Shown: positions 1 through 9,287, numbered from the stretch's first letter. The stretch: 35,970 nucleotides of DNA from Pontimonas sp. (GCA_021741945.1 JAIOWV010000003.1:1-35970); one strand, 5' to 3'. Notes: generated by a model not told the origin, from the sequence alone. Made by a program: numbers and translations.

Positions 1-498
1 ATGGGGCGCTATCCGCTGAGGGGGTTCGTCGGCAGGTTCGGGACAGCCGACCGCGATGCGGTCAGGGCAGCTATGGAGCTGCTGCGTGTAGATGATCTAG
101 CGGAGCGACAGGTATTCCGACTTTCCGGGGGGCAGCGACAGCGAGTGTTTGTCGCGCAGGCGCTCGCTCAGGAGCACAGTGTTCTGTTGATGGACGAGCC
201 CCTCACTGGACTTGACATCAATTCGGCGCAAACGATTGACGACATCATTCACGCTGAGCCCACCCGCGGTTGCTCCGTTGTTTTCACCACCCACGACTTA
301 GAGGAGGCGAATGCTGCCGATCACGTGCTCCTGATGAGCGGTCACGTCGTCGCGAGTGGCCCTCCGGAGAGTGTCTTGACCCCAGCGAATCTCGCTAAGG
401 CCTACGGCCTGGGGCTTCTTCACCCTGAGAACACCACCGAAGTTGGCATTCTTGACGATGGGCACAACCCGCATCACTCCCACGAGACAGAGAATTAG
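1..498 (+). CDS. Metal (Zn/Mn-type) ABC transporter ATP-binding protein, C-terminal part (truncated by window start)
   Basis: ABC signature LSGGQRQRVFVAQAL, Walker B VLLMDEPLTGLD, H-loop TTHDLEEA; directly followed by a Fur-family gene. No Walker A visible, so the 5' end lies outside the window. Confidence 0.85.
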   Translation: MGRYPLRGFVGRFGTADRDAVRAAMELLRVDDLAERQVFRLSGGQRQRVFVAQALAQEHSVLLMDEPLTGLDINSAQTIDDIIHAEPTRGCSVVFTTHDLEEANAADHVLLMSGHVVASGPPESVLTPANLAKAYGLGLLHPENTTEVGILDDGHNPHHSHETEN

Positions 499-501
499 GA
501 C

Positions 502-888
502 ATGAAGCGAAACACCAAGCAGCGCGAAGAAGTCTGGCGCGCGCTAGAGCGCAATCCGGGGTTTGTGAGTGCGCAAGAGCTTCACCAGGCCCTGCGCGAC
601 CTTGGTTCCACAATCGGTTTGGCGACTGTCTATCGGACGCTCAACGCGCTTGCCGACGAGGGAAACGTTGATGCTCTCACCAGAGAGGGAGAAAACCTCT
701 ATCGGGCCTGTTCGCCAGGCCACCACCACCACATCATCTGCAGAGAATGTGGGCTCACCAAGGAAATTGAGGCCTCAGCTGTCGAAGCGTGGGCTAAAGC
801 AGTCGCCGCTGAGCACGGTTATGCGGATCCGCAACACATTGTCGACATATTTGGGACGTGTGGTGCGTGCCAACCCCGGGTTGCCTAA
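502..888 (+). CDS. zur: Fur-family transcriptional regulator, probably Zur
   Basis: Fur fold: TKQREEVWRAL, LGLATVYRTLNAL-like segment (STIGLATVYRTLNALADEG), HHHHIICRECG and CGAC metal motifs; 3 nt after the ABC ATPase gene and upstream of C-minus ribosomal protein genes. Confidence 0.85.
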   Translation: MKRNTKQREEVWRALERNPGFVSAQELHQALRDLGSTIGLATVYRTLNALADEGNVDALTREGENLYRACSPGHHHHIICRECGLTKEIEASAVEAWAKAVAAEHGYADPQHIVDIFGTCGACQPRVA

Positions 889-1009
889 GCGCTTATAACC
901 GCGTACAGTGGGCCTTTGGTTAAGCGGCGTGCTGCTTTTCTCTGTGCGCACATCGGTCCCTGTCTCGCCTGAAGGGTAGCGGTGGTTGCGTGCCGACAAG
1001 TGACCTTGG

Positions 1010-1027
1010 GTAGAGCAATAGCTCTAC
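1010..1027. promoter_or_regulatory. Perfect inverted repeat GTAGAGC-AATA-GCTCTAC upstream of rpmB; candidate operator or leader hairpin
   Basis: 7-bp arms with 4-nt spacer read directly, 23 nt upstream of the rpmB start codon. Confidence 0.45.
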
Positions 1028-1050
1028 GGTAGCCATTACAGGAGGAACCC

Positions 1051-1287
1051 ATGGCAGCAGTCTGCCAAGTGACCGGAGCCGTACCTGGTTTCGGACACAA
1101 CATTTCACACTCGCACCGCCGCACCAAGCGCCGGTTCGACCCGAACATCCAAAAGAAGACGTATTACGTGCCTTCCCTGAAGCGCAATGTAACCCTGACT
1201 CTGTCTGTCAAAGGCATCAAGACGATTGACGCCCGCGGCATTGAGTCCGTCGTGAGTGAGCTGCTTGCTCGTGGGGAGAAGATCTAA
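1051..1287 (+). CDS. rpmB: 50S ribosomal protein L28
   Basis: [35 protein letters not shown]28 family, without a CxxC pair. Confidence 0.95.
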   Translation: MAAVCQVTGAVPGFGHNISHSHRRTKRRFDPNIQKKTYYVPSLKRNVTLTLSVKGIKTIDARGIESVVSELLARGEKI

Positions 1288-1454
1288 TGGCTAAGGCACA
1301 GGACATTCGACCCATCATCAAGATGCGCTCAACCGCCGGAACCGGGTACACCTACGTCACCCGCAAGAACCGTCGTAACGACCCTGACCGTTTGGTCTTG
1401 AAGAAGTACGACCCCGTTGTGCGCAAGCACGTTGAATTCCGCGAGGAGCGATAA
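1287..1454 (+). CDS. rpmG: 50S ribosomal protein L33 (not in the supplied ORF track)
   Basis: Read from sequence: [60 protein letters not shown] overlap with rpmB. Confidence 0.95.
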   Translation: MAKAQDIRPIIKMRSTAGTGYTYVTRKNRRNDPDRLVLKKYDPVVRKHVEFREER

Positions 1455-1457
1455 GTC

Positions 1458-1763
1458 ATGGCAAAGAAAAGCAAGATTGCTCGCAACGAGCAGCGCAAGG
1501 TAATCGTTGAGCGTTACGCCGAGAAGCGTCTCGAGCTCAAGAAGGCCCTGGTCGACCCCAGTGGCACTGACGAGTCCCGCGAGGCAGCACGTCTTGGACT
1601 GCAGAAGTTGCCCCGCAACGCTTCTCCGGTCCGCGTTCGTGGACGCGATGCAATCGACGGTCGCCCCCGTGGTTTCCTCAGCAAATATGGCGTTTCTCGT
1701 GTGAGATTCCGCGACATGGCACACCGAGGCGAATTACCGGGCATTACGAAGTCAAGCTGGTAG
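1458..1763 (+). CDS. rpsN: 30S ribosomal protein S14 (long form without CxxC)
   Basis: [24 protein letters not shown]...[34 protein letters not shown]; 101 aa. Confidence 0.95.
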   Translation: MAKKSKIARNEQRKVIVERYAEKRLELKKALVDPSGTDESREAARLGLQKLPRNASPVRVRGRDAIDGRPRGFLSKYGVSRVRFRDMAHRGELPGITKSSW

Positions 1764-1772
1764 TTTTTTGAT

Positions 1773-1799
1773 GGCTCGGGAGTGATTCTGGGCCGAGCC
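1773..1799 (+). other. Inverted repeat GGCTCGG...CCGAGCC between rpsN and the HU gene
   Basis: 7-bp arms, 13-nt loop; no T-run follows on either strand. Confidence 0.35.
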
Positions 1800-1833
1800 G
1801 AACCACTACATATCAAGTCCGAGGAGGACAACT

Positions 1834-2106
1834 ATGAATCGCTCTGAACTTGTTGCAGCAGTTGCTCAGCACACTGGCCACAGCCAGGCAGCCGTTAACG
1901 GTGTCGTTGACGCCATCTTCACCGTGGTGTCCAAGGAAGTTGCCAAGGGCAACAAGGTCACCATCCCAGGGTGGGTCTCCTTTGACCGCACTCACCGCGC
2001 AGCTCGTGCGGGCCGTAACCCTCAGACCGGTGCAACGATCCAGATCGCTGCATCCAAGAGCGTCAAGGTCTCTGCAGGCAGCAAGCTGAAGGCAGCTGTC
2101 AAGTAG
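1834..2106 (+). CDS. hup: HU-family DNA-binding protein
   Basis: MNRSELVAAVAQHTGHSQAAVNGVVDAIF...GRNPQTGATIQIAASKSVKVSAGSKLKAAVK; RBS GAGGAGG upstream. Confidence 0.95.
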   Translation: MNRSELVAAVAQHTGHSQAAVNGVVDAIFTVVSKEVAKGNKVTIPGWVSFDRTHRAARAGRNPQTGATIQIAASKSVKVSAGSKLKAAVK

Positions 2107-2122
2107 TCACCTGAACTATCGA

Positions 2123-2161
2123 TATCGGGGGCAGCCTTCGGGCTGCCCCCGATACGTTTTT
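2123..2161 (+). terminator. Rho-independent terminator after the HU gene
   Basis: TATCGGGGGCAGCC-TTCG-GGCTGCCCCCGATA stem-loop followed by cgTTTTT. Confidence 0.92.
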
Positions 2162-2199
2162 CCAGGCTTAGTCATTCGGGCCTCGCCTAAGCTTTGGTC

Positions 2200-4203
2200 G
2201 TGAAGACTCGCGCTCCCGTAGCCCTTGCAGGCGCCGCCGGTTTGCTTCTACTTGGCGGCGCACTCGCGCTTGTGGTGGGCCTAGTTGTCGGTGGCGGCGC
2301 TGAGCCCCTCGTCCTCGTTGATCCCGGTGTGGCGGTCCGATATGGACTGCCCATTGCCAAAGCACTCGTTAACGTGGGTGCGGCGCTGGCTGTGGGGAGT
2401 TTGTTGGTTGCGGCCTTTGCGCTGAGCAACCGGTCAGCCAGCTTCGACACAGCCCTCCTTGTCGCAGCGGTCGGTGGAGCGCTCTGGACGCTGGCCGCTG
2501 GGGTGACGGCGTTTCTGACCTTCCTCGCGGTTTATCTTGAGCCGGTCTCAGCAAGCCAACAGTTTGGTGACTTGCTGTGGCTGTTTATGACGCAGACCGA
2601 TGTGGGGCTCGCCTGGTTGATCACACTCGGCATGGCGGCGAGTGTCACCGTCCTCGCCCTGATGGTCCGTTCCTTCGCCCTTGTGGGGGTGACCGGTGTT
2701 ATCGCGGTTTTTGCGCTGTGGCCGCTGGCGGAGCAGGGACACGCGGCGGGCTCCGCTAATCACGGTCTCGCTGTCAGCTCATCCTTCGTCCACGCCGTCT
2801 TTGCCGCTTTCTGGATTGGTGGCCTTGTGACGATGGCGGTGATTGTGTGGGCTAATCGTCCAGCCGCCAAGGAGTTCGCGACGATCCTCACTCGCTATTC
2901 AACAATTGCGCTCGTGAGCTTCATCGCTGTCGCCGCATCCGGTGTCGCCAACGCGGTGCTTCGCATTGGTTCGGTTGAGGGCCTGGTCTCTGGTTACGGG
3001 GTGTTGGTTATCGCGAAGGTCGGGGCTCTCACCGTCCTGGGGCTCTTTGGCGCGTCCTACCGTCGCTCTCTGCTGGGCAAGTTGAGTGCTTCCCGTGCAA
3101 CAACGGGTGTGATGGCAAGGGTCATGGGTGCTGAACTGGCCGTGATGGGTGTTGCCTCGGGATTAGCGGCTGCGTTGGCAAGAACACAAACCCCCGTTCC
3201 AGAAATCACGGCGGATCAGTTCACTCAGGCAACCCCCGCTGAGATTCTGACCGGGGAAGTGTTGCCCCCCGAGTTCATGTGGTGGCATGTCGTTACGCAG
3301 TGGCGCATTGAGTTGATCTGGGCCCTGATCGTTGCCTTTGGCATCTACTTCTACGTTGCAGGCCACATCCGTCTGGCCCGGCGCGGTGACCACTGGCCCA
3401 TCGCGAGGACCATCTCGTGGGTTGCCGGGATGCTTCTGCTGGCTCTTGCTACCCAGTCCGGACTGGCGTTTTATGGGGTCTACCTCTTCAGCGTCCACAT
3501 GATGGGTCACATGTTGCTCAGCATGGCAGTGCCCCTGCTGTTTGTTCTCTCAGCGCCGGTGACCTTGGCTTCTCGAGCGATTGTCGCTCGGAAAGACGGC
3601 TCGCGAGGGGCCAGAGAGTGGATTCTTGGCCTGGTTCACTCTAGGTATCTCGCCATCATCGGTCACCCTGTGCTGGCGGCCACGATTTTTGCCCTGTCAT
3701 TGATTGTTTTCTATTACTCACCCCTTTTTGAGTGGGCACTCGAGGAGCACCTCGGACACCAGTGGATGATTCTGCACTTTGTCTTCTCGGGCTATCTCTT
3801 CGCGCAAGCTCTTGTGGGCGTTGACCCGTCTCCGCATAACCCGCCCTACCCGCTGCGCCTCATCATCGTGTTTGCCACGATGGCGTTCCATGCTTTCTTT
3901 GGCCTGAGCCTGATTTATGGCACGGGATTGCTCGCACCTGAGTGGTATGGCGCCATGGGTCGTGAGTGGGGACTCAGCCCATTGGCTGATCAGCAGCGAG
4001 GCGGGGAGGTCGCCTGGAGCGTCGGCGAGATTCCCACGTTGGCTCTTGCCATCGTGGTGACCTACTCGTGGTCACGCAGCGACGATCGCAAGAACAAGCG
4101 TCGCGACCGGCAAGCTGATCGAGACGGCGACCAGGAACTACAGGCCTATAACGCCATGTTGAGCGCCAGGCACGCTGCAGAGGCACGGGCTAATAAAGGT
4201 TAA
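2200..4203 (+). CDS. CopD-domain plus CtaG-type cytochrome c oxidase assembly fusion membrane protein
   Basis: Many TM segments; CopD-like N-terminal half, CtaG-like C-terminal half (VHMMGHMLLSMAVPLLFVLSAPVTLA, HFVFSGYLFAQALVGVDPSPH). Start placed at GTG 2200 (ORF track uses TTG 2194). Confidence 0.85.
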   Translation: MKTRAPVALAGAAGLLLLGGALALVVGLVVGGGAEPLVLVDPGVAVRYGLPIAKALVNVGAALAVGSLLVAAFALSNRSASFDTALLVAAVGGALWTLAAGVTAFLTFLAVYLEPVSASQQFGDLLWLFMTQTDVGLAWLITLGMAASVTVLALMVRSFALVGVTGVIAVFALWPLAEQGHAAGSANHGLAVSSSFVHAVFAAFWIGGLVTMAVIVWANRPAAKEFATILTRYSTIALVSFIAVAASGVANAVLRIGSVEGLVSGYGVLVIAKVGALTVLGLFGASYRRSLLGKLSASRATTGVMARVMGAELAVMGVASGLAAALARTQTPVPEITADQFTQATPAEILTGEVLPPEFMWWHVVTQWRIELIWALIVAFGIYFYVAGHIRLARRGDHWPIARTISWVAGMLLLALATQSGLAFYGVYLFSVHMMGHMLLSMAVPLLFVLSAPVTLASRAIVARKDGSRGAREWILGLVHSRYLAIIGHPVLAATIFALSLIVFYYSPLFEWALEEHLGHQWMILHFVFSGYLFAQALVGVDPSPHNPPYPLRLIIVFATMAFHAFFGLSLIYGTGLLAPEWYGAMGREWGLSPLADQQRGGEVAWSVGEIPTLALAIVVTYSWSRSDDRKNKRRDRQADRDGDQELQAYNAMLSARHAAEARANKG

Positions 4204-5143
4204 GGACTGGTTCGTCGAGAGCAGTTCCGCGCACTACGCCAAGAACCCTAAAGGGAACAACTTCTGTGGTCTCCTCGAGACTGCCGTCAAAAAGTGACTG
4301 GACCTGAAGCGTGACCTCCGCGACGCCGCTGTTAGCCACCAGTGACCAGGTTGCGCGGTCGGCGCCCAATCGCAGCGAGACGTCCGGGTAGTCGAGAATC
4401 GCCCACTGCGGAGTTCCGACAACCCGGTCGGCAATGGTGACGCCGAAAGGACAGCCCACTGGTTGCAGCACGTCCTGAGCAACGCAGTCGTTCAAGAAGT
4501 CTTCAACTGCTGTCGTTGTCCTGTCCACCAGTTGGGTCGTCGGTTCAAGGGGGACGCGGAGCTGCACCCGCGCGCCCACTTCAGTCAGAGTGGTGAATGT
4601 TTCTGGTGCGACGAGCCACGGGGTGTTCAGAGATGCGACATACAGCCCGGGAACCAACACGGAGGTTTGCGCCGGAACACCTAGGCGACTGACAAGCAAT
4701 TGCCGACCATTCACATCGACGCGATCATCGCCTGGCACGACCAGTTCCAGGCGACCGAGCGGCGGCCGCTCGAATTCCCACGTTCTGAAAAAGAACAGTA
4801 TGGGGTCGCCCGCTTCGACCACGAAGAAGGTGCTTTCCCTCTCCCCGCCGAGGAGATACTCCGCCTGAACGACGATCTTGCCGTTTGGCAACGCAGCAGA
4901 TCCCGCTATCTGAACATCTTGGAGTTCGTCCTCCAGAGGAAGAATCGCTGGAACCTCCGCCATCCCAGCGTGCCGGGCGGCAGCGACGTAGTCACCAGCT
5001 TCCAAGGCACGCAGGTAGCTGGTGACCTGCCCGGCAGGCGAATAGACGGTGAGGTTGAGCGCCAGCACGCTCCCGAGCCAGAGTGCGACAATTGCGAGGG
5101 CGATAAGCCCGAATCTCCGCACAATCGGCCACATAGATGCCAT
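4190..5143 (-). CDS. Hypothetical membrane-anchored protein
   Basis: ORF portion from MASMWPIVRRFGLIALAIVALWLGSVLALNLTVYSP (N-terminal TM); alternative start at 5134. The longer ORF to 5683 is antisense to the helicase gene. Confidence 0.7.
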   Translation of the reverse strand: MASMWPIVRRFGLIALAIVALWLGSVLALNLTVYSPAGQVTSYLRALEAGDYVAAARHAGMAEVPAILPLEDELQDVQIAGSAALPNGKIVVQAEYLLGGERESTFFVVEAGDPILFFFRTWEFERPPLGRLELVVPGDDRVDVNGRQLLVSRLGVPAQTSVLVPGLYVASLNTPWLVAPETFTTLTEVGARVQLRVPLEPTTQLVDRTTTAVEDFLNDCVAQDVLQPVGCPFGVTIADRVVGTPQWAILDYPDVSLRLGADRATWSLVANSGVAEVTLQVQSLFDGSLEETTEVVPFRVLGVVRGTALDEPVLNLY

Positions 5144-5197
5144 CCTAGGTTGGTTGCTTGGGCCAGAGCCTGAGTTGGCCACAGAGCAAGGATTATC

Positions 5198-6502
5198 GTG
5201 AGCGACCTGGTTTCCCTGAACTCGCAACAGCGCGAGGTTTTGCAGGGAATGGAAAACACCCTGGATCATCTCTTCATCACTGGTCGCGCGGGGACGGGGA
5301 AGACCACCCTGCTCCACGAGTTTGTGGCGACGACGGCAAAGAGCGTGGCGGTGTGTGCGCCGACCGGCGTTGCCGCCCTGGCTATTGGTGGCCAAACCAT
5401 TCACTCGCTCCTGCGTTTGCCACTCGGAATAATCGGCGACCGGGAGCTCGGCTTCATTCCTAAGGAATCCCTCGCGGTCCTCGCGAATCTCGACGCCTTG
5501 GTCATCGACGAGGTGTCCATGGTGTCGGCGGATGTGTTGGACGCGATTGACCGGCGACTCCGCCAGGCGAAACGGCGGCGAAATAGCCCCTTCGGCGGAA
5601 TCCAGATGATTATGTTTGGCGACCCGTATCAGCTCTCGCCCGTGGTCTCGGGCCAAGCCGAGAAGGCCTACTTCCACGACCACTACAGATCGCCGTGGTT
5701 TTTTGACGCCAAGGTGTGGTTGGAAACTGAGATGACCAGCTTCGAACTAGACACCATCCACCGGCAGGCCGATGGGGAGTTTAGGTCCGTGCTCAATGCG
5801 CTCCGTGAGGGGCGGATGGACCCCGAGATGGGGCGAATGCTCAACGAGCGCGGCATGCGCGAGCCGGAGGATCCCGAACTCATCACCCTGACCACAACGA
5901 ACGCGTCAGTGACCAAGATCAACAGCATCGCCCTCGAGCGCTTGGAGGGCAAAGCCAAAATTGCCCACGCGGACGTTGAGGGTGATTTTGGTTCCACCTC
6001 CGCCTATCCAGCGGATGAACAGTTGGTCTTGAAGCCTGGCGCTCGCGTGATGTTTCTCCGAAACGACACTGCCGGGCCCGATGGGCCGCGGTTCGTGAAT
6101 GGCACGATCGGGACTGTCACAAAAATTACGGACACCGTGACCGTCGATGTTGACGGGGAGGGCGTGCTGGTCGAGCCGGTCACGTGGGAGAAGATTCGCT
6201 ATGAATACTCACCGGCAACTAAGACGATCAGCCACGACGTCGTGGCAGAGTTCACCCAGTTCCCGTTGCGCTTAGCGTGGGCTGTCACCATTCATAAAGC
6301 CCAGGGCAAAACCCTGGATGCCGCTGTCATTGACCTGGGCCAGCGGGCGTTTGCGCCCGGTCAGACCTATGTGGCGTTTAGTCGACTGACGAGCCTCGAT
6401 GGACTCTATTTGAAGAGGCCCTTGAGCCCTTCAGACATCATTGTCGACCAGGATGTATTGCGGTTTATGTCGAACCCGCGAGGCAGCAATCGTCTTATCT
6501 AG
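5198..6502 (+). CDS. PIF1/RecD-like AAA helicase
   Basis: Walker A ITGRAGTGKTTLL, APTGVAALAIGGQTIHS, VIDEVSMV, FGDPYQLSPV, C-terminal TIHKAQGKTLDAAVIDLG and YVAFSRLTSLDGLYL. Confidence 0.9.
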   Translation: MSDLVSLNSQQREVLQGMENTLDHLFITGRAGTGKTTLLHEFVATTAKSVAVCAPTGVAALAIGGQTIHSLLRLPLGIIGDRELGFIPKESLAVLANLDALVIDEVSMVSADVLDAIDRRLRQAKRRRNSPFGGIQMIMFGDPYQLSPVVSGQAEKAYFHDHYRSPWFFDAKVWLETEMTSFELDTIHRQADGEFRSVLNALREGRMDPEMGRMLNERGMREPEDPELITLTTTNASVTKINSIALERLEGKAKIAHADVEGDFGSTSAYPADEQLVLKPGARVMFLRNDTAGPDGPRFVNGTIGTVTKITDTVTVDVDGEGVLVEPVTWEKIRYEYSPATKTISHDVVAEFTQFPLRLAWAVTIHKAQGKTLDAAVIDLGQRAFAPGQTYVAFSRLTSLDGLYLKRPLSPSDIIVDQDVLRFMSNPRGSNRLI

Positions 6503-6516
6503 CAACCGCTGAAGAT

Positions 6517-6543
6517 GCATGCCTGATATAAATCTAGGCATGC
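6517..6543. repeat. Inverted repeat GCATGCCT-N11-AGGCATGC spanning the -10-like element and start codon of the YqhA-family gene
   Basis: 8-bp perfect arms; loop gatataaatct contains TATAAA. Confidence 0.5.
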
Positions 6544-7040
6544 GCAAATTCGTGGGTCTCACCAGGTATGCCGTGTTTGTTCCAGCCCTTGCAGCGATGC
6601 TCGGAGCTATCCTCTTGCTCGCTCAGGGTTCGATTGCCGTTGTGATGGCGGTCTTTGATGCGATTGTCCTTCAAACGCCTCTCAAAGACACGGTTGTGGA
6701 GGTGCTCACCGCGGTTGACGCAATCCTTCTAGGAACGGTCTTGCTGGTTATTGGCTATGGCCTGTACGAACTTTTCGTTGATAGCGACATCGAGTTACCC
6801 AAATGGCTGCAGGTCCGCGATCTCGATGACCTGAAGTCGAAGTTGATTGCTGTGGTCGTCGCCATCATCGCGGTGATCTTTGTTGGCGTGGTAATCAACG
6901 CCGATCGGGCGGCCGACGTGATTTCTTACGGCGTTGGAGCGGGCGCATTGCTGCTTGGCCTCGCTGCTTTTGCTTTTGCCACGAAGAAGGACGCCGCCGC
7001 AAAGCCTCCTGTTGCGAGGCGTTCACCGCCGAAGGCATAA
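6540..7040 (+). CDS. YqhA-family membrane protein
   Basis: MRKFVGLTRYAVFVPALAAMLGAILLLAQGS..., four TM segments, YELFVDSDIELPKWLQVRDLDDLKSKLI typical of the YqhA/UPF0114 family. Start ATG 6540 preferred over 6519. Confidence 0.75.
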   Translation: MRKFVGLTRYAVFVPALAAMLGAILLLAQGSIAVVMAVFDAIVLQTPLKDTVVEVLTAVDAILLGTVLLVIGYGLYELFVDSDIELPKWLQVRDLDDLKSKLIAVVVAIIAVIFVGVVINADRAADVISYGVGAGALLLGLAAFAFATKKDAAAKPPVARRSPPKA

Positions 7041-7041
7041 C

Positions 7042-7115
7042 TGGAGCGAGTGACGGGAATCGAACCCGCGCTATCAGCTTGGGAAGCTGAAGTTCTGCCA
7101 TTGAACTACACTCGC
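7042..7115 (-). tRNA. tRNA-Gly(CCC), 3' CCA encoded
   Basis: Reverse complement GCGAGTG TA GTTCAATGGCAGAAC TTCAGC TTCCCAA GCTGAT AGC GCGGG TTCGATT CCCGT CACTCGC T CCA; anticodon loop TTCCCAA. Confidence 0.95.
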
Positions 7116-7171
7116 ACGGCCGGTGGCCTGCGCTGACCGGCTCTAGTGCCCAATTCTACTAGTCTGGTCTG

Positions 7172-7756
7172 GTGTTGCTCTCAGACCGCGATATTCGCTC
7201 CGAGTTGAGCTCGGGACGGGTGGGATTAGACCCGCTCGATCTTGGAATGGTTCAGCCCTCCAGCGTTGATGTCAGGCTGGATCGCTTCTTCCGGCTTTTT
7301 GACAATCACAAGTATCAGCACATCGATCCTTCCCTTGACCAGCCAGATTTGACCCGTTTGGTTGAGGTGGAGCCCACGGAGCCTTTCGTTCTGCACCCCG
7401 GCGAGTTTGTTCTTGGCGCCACCTATGAAGTGGTGACCTTGCCCGATGACATCGCAGCCCGCTTGGAGGGCAAGAGTTCTTTGGGGCGCCTCGGCCTGCT
7501 TACGCACTCGACCGCAGGATTTATTGACCCTGGCTTCTCAGGCCACGTCACCCTGGAGCTCAGCAATGTCGCGACGCTGCCCATAACTTTGTGGCCCGGG
7601 ATGAAGATAGGCCAGTTGTGCTTCTTTAGGCTGAGCTCGCCAGCAGAGCACCCCTATGGGTCAGATAAGTACGGAAGCCGTTATCAGGGCCAACGCGGAC
7701 CAACAGCATCGCGTTCGTTCCAGAACTTTCACCGCACCGACGTATCGAAGCCATAG
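7172..7756 (+). CDS. dcd: dCTP deaminase
   Basis: [12 protein letters not shown]...[16 protein letters not shown]...[55 protein letters not shown]. Confidence 0.95.
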   Translation: MLLSDRDIRSELSSGRVGLDPLDLGMVQPSSVDVRLDRFFRLFDNHKYQHIDPSLDQPDLTRLVEVEPTEPFVLHPGEFVLGATYEVVTLPDDIAARLEGKSSLGRLGLLTHSTAGFIDPGFSGHVTLELSNVATLPITLWPGMKIGQLCFFRLSSPAEHPYGSDKYGSRYQGQRGPTASRSFQNFHRTDVSKP

Positions 7757-8274
7757 TTCGGGCCCCACTGGTCCATTTGGTCCACCAGCCACGGGCTAAA
7801 GACGAAAGGCGTCTCGGCAACGGCGCTTGCTAGTGACGCTGGCCGAACCCACTGCCACTCGCACACTTCGGCCGCGGCTGGGTTCGGGTCATCTAGGGCC
7901 TTGGCCACGAAGACTGGGCAAATCTCGTTCTCCACAATCCCAGAAGCATCGACTGCTCTGTAGCGGAAATCGGGCAGGACCTCGGTGATGGCGCCAAGCT
8001 CCAGGCCTAGCTCGTCCTTGGCGCGACGCCGGATGGCGTCCTCCATCGACTCACCGGGGCCTGGATGCCCGCAGGCTGAGTTCGTCCACACCCCAGGCCA
8101 GGTCTTTTTCTCTAGAGCTCGGCGGGTGATGAGGACATCGCCGGCGGCGTTGAAAATGTGACACGAGAACGCGAGGTGAAGGGGGGTGTCGGTGGTGTGA
8201 ACCTCTGATTTTTCGGCCGTCCCTACAGGGGAGCCCTTCTCGTCGAGAAGGATGACAAGTTCGGAGGTTTTCAT
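7729..8274 (-). CDS. idi: Isopentenyl-diphosphate delta-isomerase (type 1)
   Basis: Nudix-type: [60 protein letters not shown]. Confidence 0.93.
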   Translation of the reverse strand: MKTSELVILLDEKGSPVGTAEKSEVHTTDTPLHLAFSCHIFNAAGDVLITRRALEKKTWPGVWTNSACGHPGPGESMEDAIRRRAKDELGLELGAITEVLPDFRYRAVDASGIVENEICPVFVAKALDDPNPAAAEVCEWQWVRPASLASAVAETPFVFSPWLVDQMDQWGPNYGFDTSVR

Positions 8275-8375
8275 GGTCTTATCGCGCTACTCTGCAATGG
8301 TGAAGGTCGTGTGTGGCGGTACGTTTTCCCGCTTATTTAGCCTAGCCACATACCAGAGGGGGAGAGTGACCAACC

Positions 8376-9287
8376 ATGGCGGTTGAGCTTGATACCCGCA
8401 TCGATCTGTATACGCGCGTTGCCCAGGAAACGTCCGCGGGAGTCATCCGTCGCTACTCGACATCCTTCGGTCTAGCCTCGAGGCTGCTGGACCCGCCGGC
8501 TCGGCTTCATATTGGGAACCTTTATGCGCTGGTCCGTCTCGCGGATGAGATTGTGGATGGTGTGGCCGACGAAGCGGGCGTGTCCAAGAAAACCGCTGGA
8601 AAAATGCTCGATGCCCTTGAAGCAGATACCGAGCAGGCTCTCAAGACCGGGTATAGCACGAACCTTATTGTGCACGCCTTCGCGCACTCTGCGAGGAAAG
8701 TTGGGGTGGGGGCCGATCTGACGAGGCCTTTCTTCCATTCCATGCGCATGGACCTGACCGAAACCACTCACACCCCCGAGAGTTTTGCCGAATACGTATA
8801 CGGCTCGGCTGAGGTTGTAGGCCTGATGTGTTTGCAGGCCTTCTTGGAAGGCCGCGCAGTCTCCGCTAAGGACAAGGAAACAATGGTCACTGGTGCACGC
8901 GCACTGGGAGCCGCCTTTCAGAAGGTCAACTTCTTACGTGACCTGGGAGCGGATGTTCAAGCGCTCGGGCGCACATACTTCCCAGGCCTCGACGTCGCGT
9001 CACTCACGGAAGAAACCAAGCACGCGTTGCTCGATGACATCGACCGTGATTTGGCCCTCTCGGCCCAGGCATTGCCGCTGTTGCCCGCCAACCCCCGTCG
9101 CGCGGTTGCGCTGGCCCATGCTCTTTTTCAGGCGCTGTCCGAGAAGATTAGAACAACGCCCGCGACGACACTGCAAACAACACGAATTAGTGTCTCGAGT
9201 GCCGACAAAGCTCTGCTTGCCGCCCGAGTTCTTCTTGGTTGGGTTCCAGGAGCCCCAAAGTCTCTGCGAAAGGAAATGAATGTCTAA
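8376..9287 (+). CDS. crtB: Phytoene synthase
   Basis: SFGLASRLL, LYALVRLADEIVDG, GAAFQKVNFLRDLGADVQALGRTYFP. Confidence 0.93.
   Translation: MAVELDTRIDLYTRVAQETSAGVIRRYSTSFGLASRLLDPPARLHIGNLYALVRLADEIVDGVADEAGVSKKTAGKMLDALEADTEQALKTGYSTNLIVHAFAHSARKVGVGADLTRPFFHSMRMDLTETTHTPESFAEYVYGSAEVVGLMCLQAFLEGRAVSAKDKETMVTGARALGAAFQKVNFLRDLGADVQALGRTYFPGLDVASLTEETKHALLDDIDRDLALSAQALPLLPANPRRAVALAHALFQALSEKIRTTPATTLQTTRISVSSADKALLAARVLLGWVPGAPKSLRKEMNV

Noticed and set aside
5144-5683. N-terminal extension of the minus-strand ORF 4190-5683
   Set aside because: It is antisense to the PIF1-like helicase coding sequence; the plausible start is MASMWP at 5143 or M at 5134, followed by a TM segment.
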